Assembly: GCF_022682495.2 (NCBI RefSeq) | Contig: NC_071392.1 | Span: 55,701,459-55,765,458, forward strand | DNA length: 64,000 nucleotides | DNA from: Desmodus rotundus | Lineage: Eukaryota; Chordata; Mammalia; Chiroptera; Phyllostomidae | Direction of reading: 5' to 3' | Part shown: in pieces, positions 39,040 to 50,862 of the stretch | Layout of the letters: the number at the start of each line of letters is the position of its first letter | Position numbering within the stretch: the first letter of the stretch is position 1 | The notes under the pieces: generated by a model | Told to the model about the DNA's origin: nothing | What the model saw: only the letters and a program-made list of their open reading frames with translations | Database searches by the model: none | Translations under genes and position numbers: made by a program

Positions 39040-39385
39040 TTATCCCTATAACAATGCAGCCTCCTGTTCCAGGACACCTTGTATAACCTGACCCCTGCTC
39101 ACTTTCAACCTTGTGTTTTGGCACAGGTAAACACTTCCCTATGTTTACTGCCATCTGGAGCCCTGGGCTGCTGACAGGCCCTCAAAAACTGAACTACCCA
39201 TTCAGAACAACATCAGCTCCACTCATTCATTCATATCTAATTAGAAGTTTTTCCCTCCTGTGAGTTCCATGAGGACATCAGTTATGTCTTTCACTTATTT
39301 TTGTGGCTCCCATGACCGGCACAGTGACTACCACATAGATGAATGTGCAGTTAAGTATTTAGGGAATGAACCAGTAACTGATTAA
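39040..39385 (+). repeat. L2 LINE 3' end remnant
   Basis: L2 blocks appear in order: 'gtgagttccatgaggacatc', 'gtgactaccacatagatgaa', 'tatttagggaatgaacca'. It is diverged, and the 5' limit is uncertain. Confidence 0.65.
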
Positions 39386-40369
39386 ATAAAGTACTATATA
39401 AAAATCAATCACCACATCTGAGAGTAAATGAAAACTATCTTTGTTAGTTAATATTAATTACATACACTGATGCTGGGGGGAGAGAAGGTTGTCTTCTAAT
39501 TCTTAGAAGATGCAATCAGACAGTTTTGAGGACACTGGTAATTTGGCACTGTATCTCTCTATTACATGGTATTTCCTATCTAACTCATTTTTTCACTGTT
39601 TCTTCAACATAAACATGTTGACCCCAGCAAACAGTGCACAGCCAAGTTGCTATGAAAGCCAAGCTGATTCCTACTCTGCCTTGGGAAGTGGCAATGGACC
39701 TGCCAGATACATCCTTATTCCTGCTGTCAGAAAGTGCTGATGCTGCACAAAGTGGAAAACACAACCTGCCCTCTGCTTACCAGGCAGAGCTCGTCAGTGC
39801 CGACAATAGAAACCACCACTACTTCTGATGTAGCTCTGGGCACCTAACTCTCCCTTTCACTGAGATATCTGTCCTGGCCATGCCAGACCTAAAACTACTA
39901 AGAATATGAAACCATCTTCATTTTAGCCATTAAACTGAAATCAAGAAAGCTGTAATTGGTGGTTTATATGAGTGTGTTACTCATTTTTTCATTCTATGTA
40001 TTTATGTTTGCCAGAAGACTACAGGCAAATGAGTGTCATTTGAAACACCTCTTCCAATGGCAGCTCAATTTCTTGGGGTAGGTATTAGCAGAGAGAAAAG
40101 TATTTCTAATATAATGTCATTATTTGTATACCTATAACATTAGTTTTAGCCACATAAAATAGGGATTACATGTTGTATTCGATAAATGTGAATCATCTTG
40201 TCTTAGATGGGTGTCTTCAGGTGATAGAGAAGTTAAAGTTTGAGGCAGTAAATACTTTATAATATCATTTCCAAGTACATGCAGTTATGGTTTTTGAATT
40301 ATCATTTTAGTTATCACATGAAAAAAAGACTCATGATCTAACAGCTGGACAATATATTTGAAAAAGATA

Positions 40370-40473
40370 TACAGTCAAACCTCTCAGTTCTTGAACATCT
40401 CCCAGGTCAAACACTTTGCTTCTCAAACAGCCTTCCAGAATGAATTAAGTTCGAGAACCAAAGTTCCACTATA
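40370..40473. mobile_element. short MITE-like element with inverted ends and TA flanks
   Basis: The left end is tacagtcaaacctctcagtt, then cttgaac. The right end reversed is tatagtggaactttggttct, then cgaac. TA lies at both edges, as expected for a Tc1/mariner target. The 104-bp element has no coding capacity. It is old and diverged. Confidence 0.55.
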
Positions 40474-40689
40474 ATTAAGTACTTGTTTCAAGACTTGCTT
40501 TCCATGGCATTTTTATAGAAGTCTGAATTATTAAGTATATATTCAATACAAGAACCATATATGAACTTAAGATAGACCATTTGGTTTTTTTATCCCTGTT
40601 ACATCCATCCCTCTATCTCTGTGTAACTATCCACATATGGACATGTTGATACACTATTCATATAGACTGTAACTTGTTGTTCAATTAAA

Positions 40690-40830
40690 TGGTTGTTCAA
40701 TTATAGTTGTACCAACTTCTCCCTCCTTGCTCTCCTCACCCTGCCCAGCCCCAGCTCCCTCAGTTAGTCCCCACCCTGGTGTCCATTACCATGGGTCCTT
40801 TATACATACATGTTCCTTGTAGACTGTAAC
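40690..40830 (-). repeat. L1 3' end fragment
   Basis: The blocks 'attatagttgtaccaactt', 'gctctcctcaccctgcccag', 'gtccccaccctggtgtccat' and 'tttatacatacatgttcctt' resemble the antisense of bat L1 3' UTRs. Confidence 0.5.
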
Positions 40831-40919
40831 TTTCTGAAAACTGTAATTATTCATCTATGACATAAAAATTCCTTTAATAAAGGTGATTACAATTCTAATT
40901 ACTAATTAAAGAGCTCCTT

Positions 40920-41110
40920 GATTTACTTATTTAAGAAATATTTGTTGAGTGGTGTCAAGGTGTGTCAAGAGTGCAGAGTTTGTGGTGTGTTGAGTGTGGC
41001 CATGAACAAGACATACACAGTTCTCAGCCTTCTAGTACTGTGTTCTACAGGAGGAAGCACACAAGTAAATTACACAATGAATAAGTAAACACAGGGATTT
41101 CAGATAGTGG
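40920..41110 (+). repeat. old interspersed repeat, L2/MIR-like, family unsure
   Basis: It resembles widespread mammalian repeats with 'atttgttgagtg', 'gccatgaacaagacatacac' and 'agtaaacacagggatttcag'. It is too diverged to name. Confidence 0.4.
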
Positions 41111-41339
41111 TGAATGGTATTATTAGCCTCTTGGAGAGTAATAAGACACAAATGTAAAGGAAATGCCCATGACATTTTTCAGAAAATGCAATGTGTGTCC
41201 TTAAACATTTAGTAACAACTTTAGACACTTAACTGACATCATTACTCTATGTATTGCTAATACCAGAAGCAGACTAGATATTAGAAAACACGTATGTATG
41301 AAAGGTAAATGTGCTTGGGGTAAGTTAAAAAGCAAGGTA

Positions 41340-41362
41340 ACTGAATAACAATAAAATTTTTT
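41340..41362 (+). mobile_element. 23-bp retro-insertion (L1-type 3' end) with 15-bp duplications
   Basis: The segment, which reads actgaataacaataaaa and then a T-run, is bounded by perfect 15-bp repeats ttaaaaagcaaggta at 41325-41339 and 41363-41377. The target begins TTAAAA, the L1 endonuclease preference. The insert resembles the very end of bat L1 3' UTRs. Confidence 0.7.
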
Positions 41363-41993
41363 TTAAAAAGCAAGGTATTGAAGTGCTGACACTAATGCCC
41401 ACCAGGCATGACCTTTGTCAACTTCCCCTTGCAAAGACCCACTATGTTGATGCATAGAACAAGAACAATACTATGCTTTCCCAAACCTGTGAGACAAAAA
41501 CAGTGATTGTGCCTCAGGCCTGCTGTGTAGCAGAGCTTGAGTGCATCCTGAATGCATATTTCACTCGTCCTGCTACTTACTGATTAGTCCTCAAAACAGT
41601 TTTTAGATTCCACAAAATGAAACTTAGAACAAGGGAAGCAAAGCACTAACATTTCTCTAGCTAAAGAACTGACAAGCAGTACTGATAATAATTATTGTTT
41701 ATATAGCAAGCTCTCCTCTTCCTGGGCTTTGTGTACTACCTTATATGCATTAAAACCTACATCTTAACCTAACACACAATACATGTATACTAAAGAAAAA
41801 GAGATCACACTGCCAAGAGAAAGGACAGATGGAAAAGAGCTGAAAGCACAAAAGAACAGGAGGATGTGATGGCCCAGATCTCCTGACTGCAACAAGGTCC
41901 TCAGGACCTGTTCTTCCAGTTCTAATGACAATAATGAGGTATGTTGTAGCTCCTTGGAGGCAGGGGACAACGATAATTTCAAGTTAGTATACT

Positions 41994-43086
41994 TTTTTTA
42001 AAGTATATTTTATTGATTGTGATGTTACGATTGAACCAATTTTCCCCCTTTGCCTCCTCCACCTAGTACCCCCTTCCTTCTAGCAATCCCCCACTTAGTT
42101 TCCATCCATGGATTGTGTGTGTAAGTTCTTTGGCTTCTCCCTTTCCTATACTGTTCTTGACATCCCGCTGTATCTTCTGTATCGACCAATTATGCCTCTT
42201 CATTCCTGCACCTTTTCCCCCCTTCTCCCTGTTCCCACTCCCAGCTGATAACCCTCCAAAGGATCTCCATACCTGTGACTCTATTCCTGTTCTGGTTGTT
42301 TGTTTAGTTTGTTTTTGTTTTTTTAGATTCAGTTGTTGACAGTTGTGAGTGTGTTATCATTTTAATGTTCATAGTTTTTGATCTTCTTTTTCTTAAATAA
42401 GTCTCTTTAACATTTCATGTAATAATGGCTTAGTAATGTTGAGTTCCTTTATCTTTACCTTGTCTGCAAAGCACTTTATCTGCCCTTCCATTCTAAATGA
42501 TAGCTTTGCTAGACAGAGTAATCTAGGTTGTAGGCCCTTGTCTTTCATGACTTTGAATACTACTTGCCAGTCCCTTCTTGCCTGCCAGGTTTCTTTTGAG
42601 AAGTCAGCTGATATAGTCTTATGGGAACTCCTTTGTAAGTAACTCTCTGCTTTTCTCTTGCTGCTTTTAAGATTCTCCCTTTATCTTTAACCTGTGGCAA
42701 TTTAATTAGGATGTGTCTTGGTGTGGTCCTCTTTGAACCCAACTTGTTTGGGACTCTATGTTAAATTCCTGTACTTGTATGTCTATTGCCTTCACCAAGT
42801 TAGTGAAATTTTCTTTCATCATTTTTTCAACTAAGTCTTCAATTTCTTGCTCTTCCTCTTCTCCTTCTGGCACCCCTATGATTTGGATGTTGGTACATTT
42901 AAAGTTGTCCCACAGGTTCCTAAGCCTCTCCTCATTTCTTTGAAATCTTATTTCTTCTTTCCGTCCTGGTTGAATGTTTATTTCTTCCTTTTGTTCCAAA
43001 TCATTGATTTGAATCCCAGCTTATTTCCCTTTACTCTTGGTTCCCAATATATTTTTCTTTATTTTATGTTGTGTAACCTTCATAGA
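41994..43086 (-). mobile_element. HAL1 element, 3' segment (ORF1 middle to 3' end)
   Basis: On the minus strand it runs from the middle of ORF1, where codons at 42706-42999 read EQKEEINIQPGRKEE and IIGVPEGEEEEQEIED, to a 3' UTR ending 'aaaatatactt' near 42000. It is homologous along its length to the HAL1 at 27549-29420. Together with the inverted piece to its right, it makes one insertion with a 5' inversion. Confidence 0.82.
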
Positions 43087-43094
43087 TGTCCTAT

Positions 43095-44036
43095 GAAGAT
43101 GGAGATGTAGGTAGGCATGCTTCGCCTCCTCACACAACCATAAAAAGAATTACAACCAGATCTCAAAAACAAGTAACACCCAGAACTGTCAGAAAATTGA
43201 GCTGTATGGAAGTCTGATAACCAAGGATTTAAAGAAGCCACACTTATCCAGATGCATAGGAAGGGTGGAGTTGCAAAGATGGATGGAGATGTGGTGTGGC
43301 GTGGACAAGCGGTGGCGGCAGCAGTGGAATGGACAGTCCTGCATTCACTTGTGTTGGATAAAAATTGGGAGGGGTATCCTGGGAGTGAGAGAGCCTGGTC
43401 CTAGGCAGACCACACAGCTCACAGTTCCAGCACTGGGAAGAGAAACCCCCATTACCTCTGGCTGTAAAAACCAGTGTGGAATTGGGCAGTGGAAGAAAAT
43501 TCTGGATTTTCACTACGTAAAGGGCCCTCATGGACTTAGAATGCATGCAAACTCCAGGGCAGCAGCTGGAAGGGTGCCAATTGCATACGGAAGTGGGTGA
43601 AGTGACTGGAAACAGGGTGAGCTAGACCTCTGGTGGCCAGGCAGCAGCATCGTCCCCTCTCTGCTCCCCTCCCCATGAGTGGAGCCATGGAGCAGCAAAG
43701 CAGGTTGCCTCACCCTGGCAATTACCAAAACTCCACCCCACACAATTTATAGATGCCTTTGCTACATAAGACACACTGCTAAGAAAGGGAGTGAAAGCAG
43801 CTCTACCTAATACACAGAAACAAACACAGGGAGGCTGTCAAATTGAGGAGGCAAAGAAATATGGCCCAAATGAAAGAACGGAACAAAACCCCAGAGAAGG
43901 AACTAAACAAAAAGGAGATAGCCAACCTATCAGAACAGAGTTCAAAACACTGATAATAAGGATGCTCAGAGAACTCAATCAGTACAACAAAAAAAATAAA
44001 GGAAGAAATGAAGGTTAAAGAAAGTGAAATTGAGTC
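43095..44036 (+). mobile_element. HAL1 element, inverted 5' segment
   Basis: On the plus strand it carries the HAL1 5' UTR, beginning agatggagatgtaggtaggc, and the ORF1 start near 43862 (MAQMKERNKTPEKELNKKEI). It breaks at the codons for KEEMKVKESEIE, the same ORF1 position where the 3' segment begins. Probable 8-bp target duplications (agtatact) sit at 41986-41993 and 44037-44044. Confidence 0.82.
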
Positions 44037-44599
44037 AGTATACTGACATCTTTCAAGTACTAGTACTAGATTACCCCGGCAAAGGTGATCAAAAAGTCAG
44101 TGAGATGCTGGGGTAAAAATAAAGACACTGTATTATGCACACTATATTTTAATCTAAATCCTTTAGATGCTGTAGAAAGTCAAGATAGCTGGACAGAGAG
44201 CAAGAGGGAAGAAAATTTTACAAGAAGCATGAGAAATGCAGACTCTGAGTGATTCTGTGTGAATACCAGAATGTACCACATTCCTACTACTTAATCCACA
44301 TACTAATTATATGTTCAACGGCAATCTATGATACCAGGAATATTTGCCAGAGGTGCTGAACAGCCAGGTCACAGTTCTGAGGTGGATGTACTATCTCAGA
44401 GCCAAACTTGGAATGATCACAGAGATAGCACAACCAGGCCACAGTAGCTCATCTCCTGCATAGATCATCCAGGGTCAGTTCCCCTGAGGCTCTAACCATG
44501 GGTAGGTGTCTTCATCCTGGAATTTCAAATCCACACCAGCTTTAATTAAACATGACCCTTTCCCATACAATGGGTATCTTGTCTTAGTTTACAGGAGTG

Positions 44600-44700
44600 A
44601 ACAACTTCAGAGGGCCGACCACTGAGCCAGGTCTGCACAGATGGTTGGTGGCAAAGCTGGAATCTTACTACAGATATCCCCAACTCCTAAGACAGATGTG
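44600..44700 (+). repeat. MIR SINE remnant
   Basis: MIR-like 'ggtggcaaagctggaatctt' is present, followed by a weak acts-on-core match. It is diverged. Confidence 0.4.
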
Positions 44701-45550
44701 TGACTCTAGTGGCTAATTCTGAAAACATCCAGGATCCCTTTCTATCTACTGACTGCTATCACATAAGCAGAGTTATTTGCTTTGCTCCAAGTTTCTATAC
44801 TTTATTGGCCATATTAAAAGAACAAAGGAACATTGCCGAAAATTACATCATATAAAAATGGGGATTTATAACATTTAAACACTAACTTGCCTGCCAAGGA
44901 GCATTGCTGATAATTGAACCAGAAAAGAATTAAAACTGCAATTGATAACATTCTGAAAGAAACAATCAGTACTCATCATTTCTAGTAAATATGGTATGTT
45001 ACTACAACAAAATTTTCTTCCCTGGATTTCCTGTGATAGAGATGCCTTACAAATGTCATCCACACTTATTTTCCATTAGATTAAAGGCCCTGCTGTCACC
45101 TTTTCTTTCTTCCACCCAGTGCACACTTTACCCCAGTAGTACCAGATGTGAATTATACCATGCCCCGTCTTTTGCTTTCCGCTCTTGTTCTTACATGTGT
45201 TGCACAACCAGGTATGAAGTCAGTTTTTCCTCTGAGAACTATAACTAGTAAGAGGAGCTAGGATTACAAGATTTGGCATACTCACTGTCTCTATGAAGTA
45301 AATTTCATCATAACTGAATAACTACTATTTCTATACATGGACTACTGACTAAAGTCTGCAAAAATAATTATTGTGGGCCCAGTAACGCGATCTGGAATCA
45401 GTGTAGTGATATTTGATCTGCATTCTGGGTCAGGCTCAGTGTCATGTTGCTGTATTCTTCCTCATTGGAAGTCAATACTGCAAATCCAGGTGCAGTCCAG
45501 AGCTGAGGTTTTACTAAAGAAACAAGTAACAGCTTTGGGAAAATACATAC

Positions 45551-45752
45551 CTGATTGCACTTGCAGATAAGTGACCATAGGAGCCACTTGCTGAAGAGCT
45601 GCTGCGAGAATTATTGAGAATTGTGACCAAGGAGTTGGGAGACGTCCTTATCATGGTCTGAAGGTCAAAGCTATGATCGGATAGTGGTGATATGGACAGT
45701 GTACGTTTTCGGTTTGGCCTGGCTGACAGCCTGGGGCTCGGGAATCTGGTGC
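45551..45752 (-). CDS. GLI3: GLI3 exon 7: contains SUFU-binding SYGHL motif
   Basis: This 202-bp internal exon encodes [20 protein letters not shown], then [20 protein letters not shown] and [20 protein letters not shown]. The acceptor is ttaacag and the donor gtatgt. The SYGHL motif (45568-45582) is the conserved contact by which GLI proteins bind SUFU, which keeps them in the cytoplasm and promotes GLI3 processing to a repressor. A serine-rich run precedes it. Start and end are phase 1 and phase 2, fitting exons 6 and 8. Under human numbering it is residues 276-343. The Asn in ARPNRKR is a Ser in the human protein as I recall it. Confidence 0.96.
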
Positions 45753-46309
45753 CTGTTAATAAACAAAACAGAACCTGAATACCTGCAGTACCTGTTATTT
45801 ATTGCTACTTGCCTGTATGGAAGAAATGAAGGATAAGAAGTGGCAACTTGCGATGACAAGTAACTCTCCTCCCACTTGTGATCTACTGGCTACAATTGAG
45901 GAAATTAGGGAGAAATATTTATCTTCCAGGGGCTTACCTCCGGGGAGCTCTGTTTATTAATGTGCAGGCAAAATGATAAATTGCTAAACAAAAGGGAAAG
46001 ACTTTTATGTGTTATCCCTCTCGTTTCTAGTGATTTATGACTCTGATGGCTGCTTAGATATTCCCAATCATTAATTCACCACAAGCAACAAAGACAGTGG
46101 TTCCCACAGTTATACAACACACCACCCTCCCCACCCCAACAAGTACCACTTTAAGGCCATGAGCTAAAGGAAAAATGAATTAAAGTGTCCTAACATAAAA
46201 AGTTCAGCTTGGTTATGCACTCATTTCCCACCAATTTCTGTAGTTATCTGATTCATTTTATACTTAAAGCTTTATTAAAACACTGCGAAATATATTATCC
46301 AAATTAATG

Positions 46310-46509
46310 GTTCTCAACCAGGGGGCAATATTACCCTCAGGGGACATCTGACAACATGTGGAGACATTTTGGTTATCACAACTCATGGATGCTACTTACA
46401 TCTAGTGGGTAGAGGCCAGAGATGGTGCTGAACACCCTTCAATGTGTGGGACAGCCCTCACCCCAAAACGAAAACTATCTGGCCCCAAGAGTGCCAAAAC
46501 TGAGAAACC
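46310..46509 (+). mobile_element. MER5A (hAT-Charlie non-autonomous DNA transposon)
   Basis: From 'atggttctcaaccagggggc' through 'caggggacatctgacaacat', 'catctagtgggtagaggcca' and 'gtgggacagccctca' to 'gccaaaactgagaaaccct', this follows the MER5A consensus end to end. It is an ancient, uninterrupted copy. Confidence 0.9.
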
Positions 46510-48543
46510 CTAACCTAAAATCCCAATAGCCTAACAACATAAGTCCCAAAAACCATTTACAATCTTGGGCTGTAGTTTGTTTAAAGATTTTCCAAGATGG
46601 GGAGGAAAAAAACCCTGAGACCATTATGAGATTTGATAAGACTATTTTAATCATCTGGATTTATTAAGTACTTCTCTACATTTATTAGAATTTTTCACCT
46701 TCAAGAAGATTCTGCCAATGAAATTCTAACCAGGACGTTAACAACACACAACTTAAATTCATGCCAACTTAATACAACACTTCTTAACTGGAGAATTAAA
46801 AAAATAAATGCCCATTTGCCTTCAGCTTAGTAGACATTAGAGATTTGAATTTCAGAGCATAGCTATCAGTGTGGCCCACAGGCCCACTTCTGGCTTTCCT
46901 AAGGTTACATTTACATTACAATGTCATCAAACTTAAGTTTAATGAAAGAATGAGAACATAATCCCAGTAGATAAGGGGCAAGTGAAACATGATTACTTTT
47001 AAGTAATAATGGAGGGTTTCTATGTCATAGCATGGCTATACCTGCTTACATGAACATGGCAATTTTATGGTACCCAGAAAACTGAAGTAAACGGTAAGCC
47101 TTCTTTATATAAAAAGTCTACGCACTTCGTCTCCAGAAAATCTATTGGTGATATTTTCTTCATCAGGGATGGACCTTGACACAAGACCACAATCTAATGT
47201 ACTTTAATTTAATGAAATGAAATAGATGATATAAAGACTCTATAGATAATGCTATAGAAATAGAGATATACTTTATAGTTAATAAAAAGTAAATCACAAA
47301 CTGGAACTTAGTAAGTTAGTACCATCTATGTATAAAGCTATAAAACCAATTTGAATGATGAATGTGGTACCTACTCAAATTTTTCTTTCAGGCACATTTA
47401 AAATTGAGTTTCTTCATTTAGAATAGTTTCATTACCTGATTTAGAGCATGTTAGTAAAAAAAAAAAAATAGCAATCCCAACTATGTACACATTTTTAGCA
47501 TTTAAATTAGCACCCTACTTTTATTATGGAATCTGCCTTACACATAAACGTATCATCTACTCACTATAAGAGGCTAATTTCATCATACAAGATTTTCAAT
47601 GAAGGATTACATTCCACTTCCAAATGATTCTAAGGACAAACCGGACTTATGGTTGACTTCCATATAATCCTCAACAATAACCCTTCTCACTGGGACTCAC
47701 TGGGCCTAAGGGATCACTGGCAGAGTAAGAAGTAACAGGACATTCTAGGAAGACCTGATCCCTTCAACACCTTTAAGTTTTTAAATCACTAACTAGCTAA
47801 GGAGGCCATCTGATGTTATAAAACGCTAGTGACTATATTTCCCTCACATCGCCCAAAGGCAAACACAGGGTTCACTCTTCCATGTACCCTCAGGTTGCAC
47901 TCCAACTGGCTGGTCCAGCTTCTCAGTTTTTCCCTCCAAAAGGGGCACTTGTTTAAGTCAGCTTTCTCTAATACAAACAATGTGTTTCAGATGCCCTCAT
48001 CTATAGCATGTTCCTTACAGGGATATTACTTGCTCTCTTGTCTTTTAAAGTCACTTGAATTGCAAAAGGTAGAATTAGAGACATAAAGCAGACTCATTTC
48101 TAATGTGCAATACAGAAATACCCTATCTCAAAGCTGGCTGGAACCCAAATATACCCATTGTTGGAACATAAAAATCAGGTGCTCATCTGAAACCAGTCTA
48201 TTATGGTTTTTGCCAATTGAGGAGTCCAGATCTGGAACAATGAGCCAGAGTGACCAGCTAGGTCCCCTTTTGGCTCTGCTACTACAGGTGTTCATTCAAT
48301 GCAGTATTTAAAATTGTTTCATTTCACTATTGGAAAAATCTCCAAGGTAAGCATTTTCAAAACATCTGAAAGAGAAGTGGCCCAGATCTTCACTTATCAA
48401 ACTGTCCCCCTTTTAAATATAAGCTCAAGAATTCTTATTGGTCCAATGTAGATATCTTCAGTTTGGCTCTGTTAATTGTTTTGTTTCTCCACTCTAATAA
48501 AAAATTCTGACAAAGGAAAGGAGGTTTCCTTTTTTTTTAAAGG

Positions 48544-48757
48544 GAATTTTTAAAATATTTTTATTTATTTTTAGAGAGAAGGGAAGGGAAGGAGAAAGAG
48601 AGGGAGAGAAACATCAATGGGTGGTTGCCTCTCACACGCCCCCAACAGGGGACCTGGCCCGCAACCCAGGCACATGCCCTGACTGGGAATCGAACCTGCG
48701 ACCCCTTGCTTTGCAAGCCCACGCTCAGTTCACTGACCTACACCAGCCAGGTCAGGG
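48544..48757 (-). mobile_element. Ves SINE
   Basis: On the minus strand, 'ctgacctggctggtgtaggt' opens the element. It is followed by the B-box region ('gcaggttcgattcccagtca'), a 'ggcacatgcctgggttgcgg' block, a pyrimidine tract and an A-rich tail. Flanking 11-bp repeats (ggtttcctttt) lie at 48533-48543 and 48758-48768. It is the only Ves in the window lying sense to GLI3. Confidence 0.92.
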
Positions 48758-50208
48758 GGTTTCCTTTTATGTAATGAATGACAGGACATCTAAATTCCTA
48801 CATAATGGCAATCAATTTACCATATACTTAGGCAAATTAAAATTCCTTTAATTAGTTTTTACAAAGAAAAGGGGTAGCTTCATCCTTTATTTAGATAAAA
48901 TCCCCCACTGACTGACTAAACATATTCTCATCAAATAGGGAAGGTGATATGGTCTTCCCTTCCAGGAATTCTATTTTAATTATTTGAAAATTTTTAAATA
49001 ACTAATTTGCATAGTAACACCAAACTTTCTTTTTCTACAATCCGTAATTGAAATGTGGTTATGATGAATCTGAGATTTAAGCTCTCCATTCTACAGAGCA
49101 AAGGCCCTGCAGAACATATAACAGATTTTTTTTCCACTTTGTATGTGGTAACCAGTGCAAGCTTATGTTACTGTGTAATATAACTACATTAGTTCATGAA
49201 AGTAAGACTGAAGCTGTAGGTTTTTACCCTGTGTGAATGTTCTCCAGACCTGAGGACTGAATTACTAACTAGTGCCAGAGAGTTGACAAATATATACCCT
49301 TTTCACAAAAGAATATAAATAGACGACAGCTGGAAAAGCACTACTTAATCACTGCTACTAGGAAAAACAAACAAATAAAATCTCAAGCATATGCCCTACT
49401 ACTCAAAGTCATGTCATTGTCATACTCAAAGGGTAGTGGCTTTCAGTCACATATGCTGTGGATGATGTCACCAAGTCACTTCCTGGTACCTGACAAGTGG
49501 ATCTGGGCTCAAAGAATCTTTGTAACTGAGAACTCTTAGATGTTCTGAAAAGTAATAATCATAGTCCCATTTGTCTATATGTCTTGATAAGTGACCCAAA
49601 GGAATTCAGTGACCCAAACAAATCATCATAAGCTTGAGGGACCCAAAAATAACAGATATGAAATGCAACAAATGATCCTATTTTCTTCTACTGTTACCTA
49701 ATAAAAACAGTCTTCTAATTTTAAAATGCCTTTTATTTTTCCTAGATAAGAGGTCTTAGTGAAATATAATTTTTAATGTAAGAAAACATTAGCAAAATAA
49801 ATCAAATGAAGAAAAATGTCAAACCAAGTACAGGTCTTTTTTTAAATTAATTTTTAAGACATAAAATCAATAAAACCAAGGAATGACTAGGCAAAATACA
49901 TTCATGTAATTAAACACATTTCCTTATTTTGTTATCAAGACTGTCAAGGCAGGGCAGTTTTTTTGTTTATATGCCAAATTATAATGGGCTGCACCTTCCA
50001 ATTTGCTCCCAAGCTAAACAGGGACTCCCATGATGCCCAAATCTGTGGCAGCTTCCTAGAAAACCAAGGGAACCAGAGCACCTAGTATTGATGACTCCTC
50101 CTCTTCCTCTGGATGGTAAAGTTAGACAGTTACCTAATCTTTGCATCTTCTTCTCCATTTCATAAGTTAGCATTTGCCACTCCTACAAAAAATAGCCCCA
50201 TCACTTAC

Positions 50209-50355
50209 TCTCCATGGCGTGAAGATATTCCATGTGGATGGCCCCAGCGCCAGTGGTGGCAGCTGATGGAATGATGTCTGCATAGGGGCTACGCTGGCCA
50301 GCTAACAGAGCCATCTGATGATAGTACTCTGCTGGACTCACTCCAGCATGTGGCG
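50209..50355 (-). CDS. GLI3: GLI3 exon 6
   Basis: This 147-bp internal exon encodes [18 protein letters not shown], then [16 protein letters not shown] and [10 protein letters not shown]. The acceptor is ttctctag and the donor gtaagt. It starts and ends in phase 1. The segment is the end of the N-terminal region to which transcriptional repression has been mapped in GLI3. Conserved aromatic residues (EYYHQM, MEYLHAM) suggest a folded or binding patch, but no named fold is visible. Under human numbering it is residues 227-276. No stop or frameshift is present, and its length equals the human exon as I remember it. Confidence 0.96.
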
Positions 50356-50699
50356 CTAGAAGAGAAGACAAGTATGGTTACTGTTTGAAAGGAGGTCAAT
50401 AAAGTACATTTGTTATGTAGTCCGCATCAATAATTCCTTTTATGACTCATTCTAGTGAAATTCCTTTAACTTAAATTGTGCTTTCACTAAATTCTACCAA
50501 ATATCTTTTATTTTAAAATAAAACTGAAGGAAGAAGAATAGAAAGAAATGAAATACATTATAAAATATTTGAGGTTAGTTTTGAAGGGATAAAAGTTTTG
50601 CCATCACAAAATATACATTTTGGAGTATTGATTTTAAGTTAGTTATTATGAAACAGAAGACTCAGAAAGAAACTTTCACCCTCTTCCCTACATGCCTAA

Positions 50700-50862
50700 A
50701 GGAATTCTGACAGAAAAACCTGCTTAAAAGGAGAACATATCTGGGTACCAGAATTATCAGGGGATCATTTTGTAAATTACTTAATTGTGTGACCATTTGT
50801 GCTGTACATCTAAAATTGATAGGGATGCTAACTGTAATTGAAACATTTTTAAAAATCTCCCT
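50700..50862 (+). repeat. L1 3' end fragment
   Basis: Late L1 3' UTR blocks are visible ('ggggatcattttgtaaatta', 'gtgctgtacatctaaaattg', then 'gctaactgtaattgaaac' and an A-rich end). Confidence 0.6.

Larger units (their letters stand above)
45753..50208 (-). other. GLI3: GLI3 intron 6
   Basis: This 4,456-bp intron runs from donor gtaagt after exon 6 to the acceptor of exon 7. It contains a MER5A (46310-46509) and a Ves SINE (48544-48757). I recognise nothing else: 46520-48530 and 48770-50200 look unique and AT-rich. Confidence 0.9.
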
